DNA from: Gracilibacillus sp. YIM 98692
GTDB taxonomy: Bacteria; Bacillota; Bacilli; Bacillales; Amphibacillaceae
Assembly: GCF_010993965.1 (NCBI RefSeq)
Contig: NZ_WIXM01000012.1
Coordinates: 30,847-94,846 of the forward strand
Direction: 5' to 3'
Length of the DNA: 64,000 nt
The notes below the pieces were generated by a model, which was not told where the DNA came from, made no database searches, and saw nothing but the letters and a program-made list of their open reading frames with translations. This document shows, in pieces, positions 60,809 to 64,000 of the stretch (position 1 is its first letter; each line of letters begins with the position of its first letter). The translations under genes and the position numbers were made by a program.

Positions 60809-61642
60809 TCATTTTGGAAAGGCTTCATTCTTAGAAACTCTTACCATTTCACTAGGGAAATGTTTTTTAAAATACTTTTCCACTTTCACGTGTAAATTTT
60901 TTTGATACCATTTTTCTAACCCATTTTCTCTAAATAACTGGGGCATCCCTAATCTCTCTGAGCGTTTCCCCATCGAACCATCCCCTATATTCAACGTATC
61001 AATCCAGATATGATCCACGATTCCTTCCAATGCTTTAGGAAAGTCACGGGTAAATGGCAAGGCAGGAGAAATCGAAGCTTGAGTGGATATTCCAGCATCA
61101 TGAAGTTCTTTCAAAACTTTTAAACGTAATTTAATCCCAGGTGCGTACGGGGCAAATAACCGCTTGATATCTTCTCTGTCTGTTTCGATTGTCATGGATA
61201 CAAGAACTTTACATTTCTCTTTTAATTTAACGATTAAATCAATATCCCTTTTGATCAGGGGACCTCTTGTTTGAATTTGGAGAAAATCAGGAGGATATTC
61301 GATCATTGCTTCTAATAGCCCCCGTGTAATGTTTGCTTCACGTTCAATCGGTTGGTAGGGATCGGTTGCAGAAGACATAAAAATGTTCACGGTTTTTGTT
61401 TTATTGCGAAGTTTCTTGATTTCGTTCCTATAATTATCTGCTGCATTTGTTTTAATATCCACCCATTCTCCCCAAGGAAGATCTTTGAATCTTTGGATAG
61501 GCATTTCTCTAACATAACAGTACAGGCAAGAAAATCCACAACCACTATACGGATTTAAAGAGTGTGTAAACCCAACATCTAAATAACCTTTTGCTTCCGT
61601 TAATATCTTCCTTGCCGTCGTTTCTTTTAACTGTTTGATCAT
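60809..61642 (-). CDS. Radical SAM protein of the SplB-like group
   Basis: 277 residues. SNPYSGCGFSCLYCYV-type site gives the Cys-x3-Cys-x2-Cys iron-sulfur motif (C34, C38, C41). Then MSSATDPYQPIEREANITRG and LVSMTIETDREDIKRLFAPYAPG, as in SplB-related SPASM-less radical SAM proteins of unknown substrate. Not spore photoproduct lyase itself as far as can be seen. Start after AGAGGGGGG. Confidence 0.85.
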   Translation of the reverse strand: MIKQLKETTARKILTEAKGYLDVGFTHSLNPYSGCGFSCLYCYVREMPIQRFKDLPWGEWVDIKTNAADNYRNEIKKLRNKTKTVNIFMSSATDPYQPIEREANITRGLLEAMIEYPPDFLQIQTRGPLIKRDIDLIVKLKEKCKVLVSMTIETDREDIKRLFAPYAPGIKLRLKVLKELHDAGISTQASISPALPFTRDFPKALEGIVDHIWIDTLNIGDGSMGKRSERLGMPQLFRENGLEKWYQKNLHVKVEKYFKKHFPSEMVRVSKNEAFPK

Positions 61643-61804
61643 ATCCCCCCTCTTTTAAACACTTTGATCTTTAAGTCCTGTAGAATATATTAACCTACTT
61701 ATCCAACTTTTGAAAAGAACGACTATAACTCCGCTCTCTTAAAAAGCAGTATTAGTCATATTTTAGCAGTCGCTAAGGTGGTTTTTTACAAAATATTCTT
61801 TGCC

Positions 61805-62368
61805 TTACCTATGCTTTAATCCCTCAAAATTCTTGCTTGTAACAAGGAAATATCCCATTAAAAATATTACAAAATGGATCGGAAATGAATACAGGTGGTT
61901 CCATTTTATTAAATGATAAAATCCTAGCCATTCAAAAATAGTTTCACCTATAAATGTGCAAAAAAATGAGTAGAGAAATGCTTTTAAAATAGGAGAACTA
62001 TTGGGTTTTATTTGCACAAAAACAAGAAAAGCAATAGGAAGAAGACTTAAATCCCAGGGTACGAAAGATGGCAAGAACGGAAGTGGTTCATATCGGTAAT
62101 CCCAATAGCCCAGTTCTGTTCCAAAAGCATCTAGGAACATCGAAATGAGCATGATAAAAAATGCTCCATATAATAAACGATGCGTGGACTCCTTTTTTCT
62201 AAATTTCCACCATAAAATCCAGGGAAAGATCGAAAATATGACACAACCCCACCATTGCCAGGATAAAAACACATATTCAAACCAAATATCCATATATTTT
62301 TGATCAGTCTTAACTAAATCTTTATAGACGTCATCTATTTTTTTTACAGCTTCTTTTGGAATAATCAT
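61805..62368 (-). CDS. CBO0543-type multi-pass membrane protein
   Basis: About 187 residues; ATG at 62368 is 9 bases from AAAGGA, the ATG at 62377 touches it. Hydrophilic N-terminus, then Trp-rich helix WQWWGCVIFSIFPWILWWKFRKKESTHRLLYGAFF, further helices and ETIFEWLGFYHLIKWNHLYSFP, matching the CBO0543 layout. Related in form to the gene at 6196. Function unknown. Confidence 0.75.
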   Translation of the reverse strand: MIIPKEAVKKIDDVYKDLVKTDQKYMDIWFEYVFLSWQWWGCVIFSIFPWILWWKFRKKESTHRLLYGAFFIMLISMFLDAFGTELGYWDYRYEPLPFLPSFVPWDLSLLPIAFLVFVQIKPNSSPILKAFLYSFFCTFIGETIFEWLGFYHLIKWNHLYSFPIHFVIFLMGYFLVTSKNFEGLKHR

Positions 62369-62451
62369 TATTCTCATTCCTTTTATAAGAAATTCTCCAT
62401 CACCATATTTTTTCCGAAATATTGGTAATTATTCAACTGTTGCTGAAAAAT

Positions 62452-62540
62452 AAAGAAAACTCGGCTTATCGCCAAGTTCTAATGAAACTCTTAGTTTTAC
62501 TTATACTTTGTACTTTAAAATTTAAAATTTTATACTCCCT
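62452..62540 (-). repeat. Structured repeat family 1, shortened variant copy 8
   Basis: Begins AAAGAAAACTCGGC with hairpin CTCGGC-TTATC-GCCAAG (one mismatch). It then follows the short form CTTAGTTTTACTTATACT seen at 17604. The distal part is AT-rich and decayed. Confidence 0.55.
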
Positions 62541-62548
62541 CTATAAAG

Positions 62549-62597
62549 AAGGAGCTGTCTCAAAAGTCAGCTTCCATGAACTTTGAGACAGCTCCTT
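62549..62597 (-). terminator. Long hairpin terminator of the subtilisin gene
   Basis: AAGGAGCTGTCTCAAA/TTTGAGACAGCTCCTT stem of 16 bp around a ~17-base loop, directly after the protease stop. Confidence 0.8.
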
Positions 62598-62601
62598 AGA
62601 T

Positions 62602-63636
62602 CTATACTTCTACATCTGGAATGACAAAACCAATGTCTGCTGTTTTATCACTTTTAGCTTTTGACGAGATTTTTTCCTCTTTTGGATGCTCCGAATTCTC
62701 TTTATATACAGGTTCGTTATTTAACATAATCAGACCATTACCTTCTACTCTTTTACTTAATTGTAATGGAGACGTCGATTTTACCAGTTGAGCATACAAT
62801 TCTTGTTCTGTTAATGTTCTCCCCAATTCCTGTTCCATTTGCTCAATCAGAATAGCAGCAGCTCCGGAAACATGCGGGGTTGCCATGGACGTTCCCGACA
62901 GTTTCGCATATTTCCCATTCAAATAGGTGGACACCACATCAACACCCGGTGCCACTAGATCAACCTCATTATTTGTATTCGTAAATTCCGCCATATTGCC
63001 CTCATGATCTACGGCACCTACTTGCACTACTTCTTTATAATACCCGGGATAAAGTCGTTCTGTTGTTCGAACGTTTCCATCTCCTTCATTTCCAGCAGCA
63101 CACACAACTAAAATGTCATTGGCTACGGCTTTTCGAATCGCTTGACGAAGTTCTGGTACATCCCATTTTGCACCACAGGACATGGAAATAACTCGAACTT
63201 TTTCCCCATTTTTACCACGCCATTTTATAGCATGTTGAATCGATTGTATAATGCCATGAAAGTCTCCAGAACCCTTGGCATCAAAAGCTTTTAATATTAA
63301 TAATTTTGCTTCAGGAGCTACTCCCACTACTCCTCGGTCATTAAGTGCAGCCGCAATCGTTCCAGCAACATGTGTACCATGTCCGTTTTGATCGGAAAAA
63401 TTTCGAGGATTGCTATATTTTTCAGTAGTAAAATTTCTCCCATCAATAATTTGATTTCTTAAATCAGGATGGTTTCGATCACACCCTGTATCAATGACAG
63501 CAACCACAACTCCTCTGCCTTTATAACCTTCTTCCCACTTTTTGGGTGCTTGAATCATTTCTATACCAGCAGGAATTTCACTCGTGTCGTTAAGCTGTTG
63601 TTGAATTTTATATGGAATTAAACGTACCCGTGCCAT
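62602..63636 (-). CDS. isp: Intracellular subtilisin-like serine protease
   Basis: 344 residues, no signal peptide. N-terminal LIPYK is the propeptide inhibitory motif of intracellular subtilisins, which blocks the site until cleaved. Catalytic Asp in VAVIDTGCD (~50), His in NGHGTHVAGT (~87) and Ser in SGTSMATPHVSGAAA (~250). Acidic C-terminal tail. Degrades cytoplasmic proteins in stationary phase in bacilli. The ATG at 63636 follows AAGGAGGAG; the longer upstream frame lacks a start site. Confidence 0.93.
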   Translation of the reverse strand: MARVRLIPYKIQQQLNDTSEIPAGIEMIQAPKKWEEGYKGRGVVVAVIDTGCDRNHPDLRNQIIDGRNFTTEKYSNPRNFSDQNGHGTHVAGTIAAALNDRGVVGVAPEAKLLILKAFDAKGSGDFHGIIQSIQHAIKWRGKNGEKVRVISMSCGAKWDVPELRQAIRKAVANDILVVCAAGNEGDGNVRTTERLYPGYYKEVVQVGAVDHEGNMAEFTNTNNEVDLVAPGVDVVSTYLNGKYAKLSGTSMATPHVSGAAAILIEQMEQELGRTLTEQELYAQLVKSTSPLQLSKRVEGNGLIMLNNEPVYKENSEHPKEEKISSKAKSDKTADIGFVIPDVEV

Positions 63637-63791
63637 TCTTCTCCTCCTTGCAACAACATTTATTACTAGTAAATTCAGCAAGGAGGAAAAGTGTACTAGA
63701 CATCTATCATGTTCGATTAGATTTTATAATGTACTTTTTTTGTATGATTCGCTTTCATTTCTGAAATACCAGTGAAAAGCAGATGTTAAAG

Positions 63792-63860
63792 CTACTCTGT
63801 TTTATACTTTTGAGGAAAATATGCTCGAAAGATTAGTTGAAACTTATACGCTTTATTCAC
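63792..63860 (-). CDS. Possible 22-residue peptide
   Basis: MNKAYKFQLIFRAYFPQKYKTE from a GTG 11 bases behind a very strong GGGAGGAGGTGA, with TATAAT further upstream on the same strand. The start MNKAYKF resembles TnpB (IS605 OrfB) N-termini, so it may be a truncated transposase relic; it may also be a leader peptide. Confidence 0.3.
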   Translation of the reverse strand: MNKAYKFQLIFRAYFPQKYKTE

Positions 63861-63943
63861 TAATATGATTTCACCTCCTCCCAGGGAACGTATATTCTTA
63901 TTATAACCTATGAATAAAAAAGGACTGTCCATAATAAAATGTA

Positions 63944-63995
63944 CCCTATAGAGTAGACACTTTGAAAAAAGGACTACTTTATAGGGGGTTTTTTT
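63944..63995 (+). terminator. Terminator-like palindrome at the window edge
   Basis: CCCTATAGAGTAG/CTACTTTATAGGG stem with long T-run. It may belong to an insertion sequence or gene extending beyond the window, since the sequence style (TGTACCCTATAGAGTAGAC) is like IS ends. The rest of 63637-63943 shows little else. Confidence 0.4.
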
Positions 63996-64000
63996 GTATA

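Overview
The window reads as a stretch of chromosome from a low-GC, endospore-forming Bacillaceae bacterium of the Oceanobacillus/Virgibacillus/Gracilibacillus type. Evidence: AT-rich DNA, strong AGGAGG ribosome binding sites with many TTG/GTG starts, a spore-protein gene (tlp), an intracellular subtilisin with an LIPY propeptide, a YdhG/Fra frataxin-like protein, DegV, and a ywrA-B-C-D-like gene set. No rRNA, tRNA, CRISPR array or intact insertion sequence was seen. This is inference from gene content, not a species identification.

Layout. 1-5.8 kb: small membrane proteins, an arsR-arsI organoarsenical module with two palindromic operators, a secreted barrel-like protein with an elaborate leader, and a YebE-like protein. 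5.8-12.3 kb: small membrane and exported proteins, an MFS transporter and dispersed repeats. 12.3-16.5 kb: a VOC protein, then an HxlR regulator divergent from a three-gene oxidoreductase operon. 16.5-25.3 kb: repeats, lipoprotein and membrane genes, DegV, a 14-copy 51-bp minisatellite, a decayed XRE regulator, tlp and an Rpn-family nuclease. 25.3-32.5 kb: a glycan-use locus (GH43 lipoprotein, ArsR-type regulator with a large C-terminal domain, sugar ABC transporter, GH2 enzyme). 32.7-36.1 kb: gamma-glutamyltransferase, two half-size chromate transporters and an Lrp/AsnC regulator. 36.2-51.8 kb: two catabolic operons, each beside a PucR-type regulator. 52.2-55.1 kb: a Cd/Zn-type P-ATPase and its CmtR-like repressor. 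55.4-64 kb: assorted hydrolases, DoxX, GTP cyclohydrolase II, an XRE-cupin regulator, a radical SAM protein and intracellular subtilisin.

The main metabolic find is the 36-52 kb region. One operon encodes a cyanuric acid amidohydrolase/barbiturase-family enzyme, a cytosine deaminase/AtzC-like amidohydrolase, an SsuABC/TauABC-like ABC importer and an isochorismatase-fold hydrolase, ending in a PucR regulator. The other encodes an amidase, a fumarylacetoacetate-hydrolase-family enzyme, a complete TRAP transporter and a second amidohydrolase. Together they look like an uptake and hydrolysis pathway for a nitrogen heterocycle (pyrimidine, barbiturate or s-triazine type).

The main non-coding find is a dispersed ~125-bp element (six full and two shortened copies). 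Read on the minus strand it folds as an H-type pseudoknot followed by an intrinsic terminator, and both halves of its stems change together between copies. A second family (~175 bp, three copies) is built from four copies of one ~20-bp motif in opposing orientations. Both look like undescribed mobile or RNA-encoding repeats.
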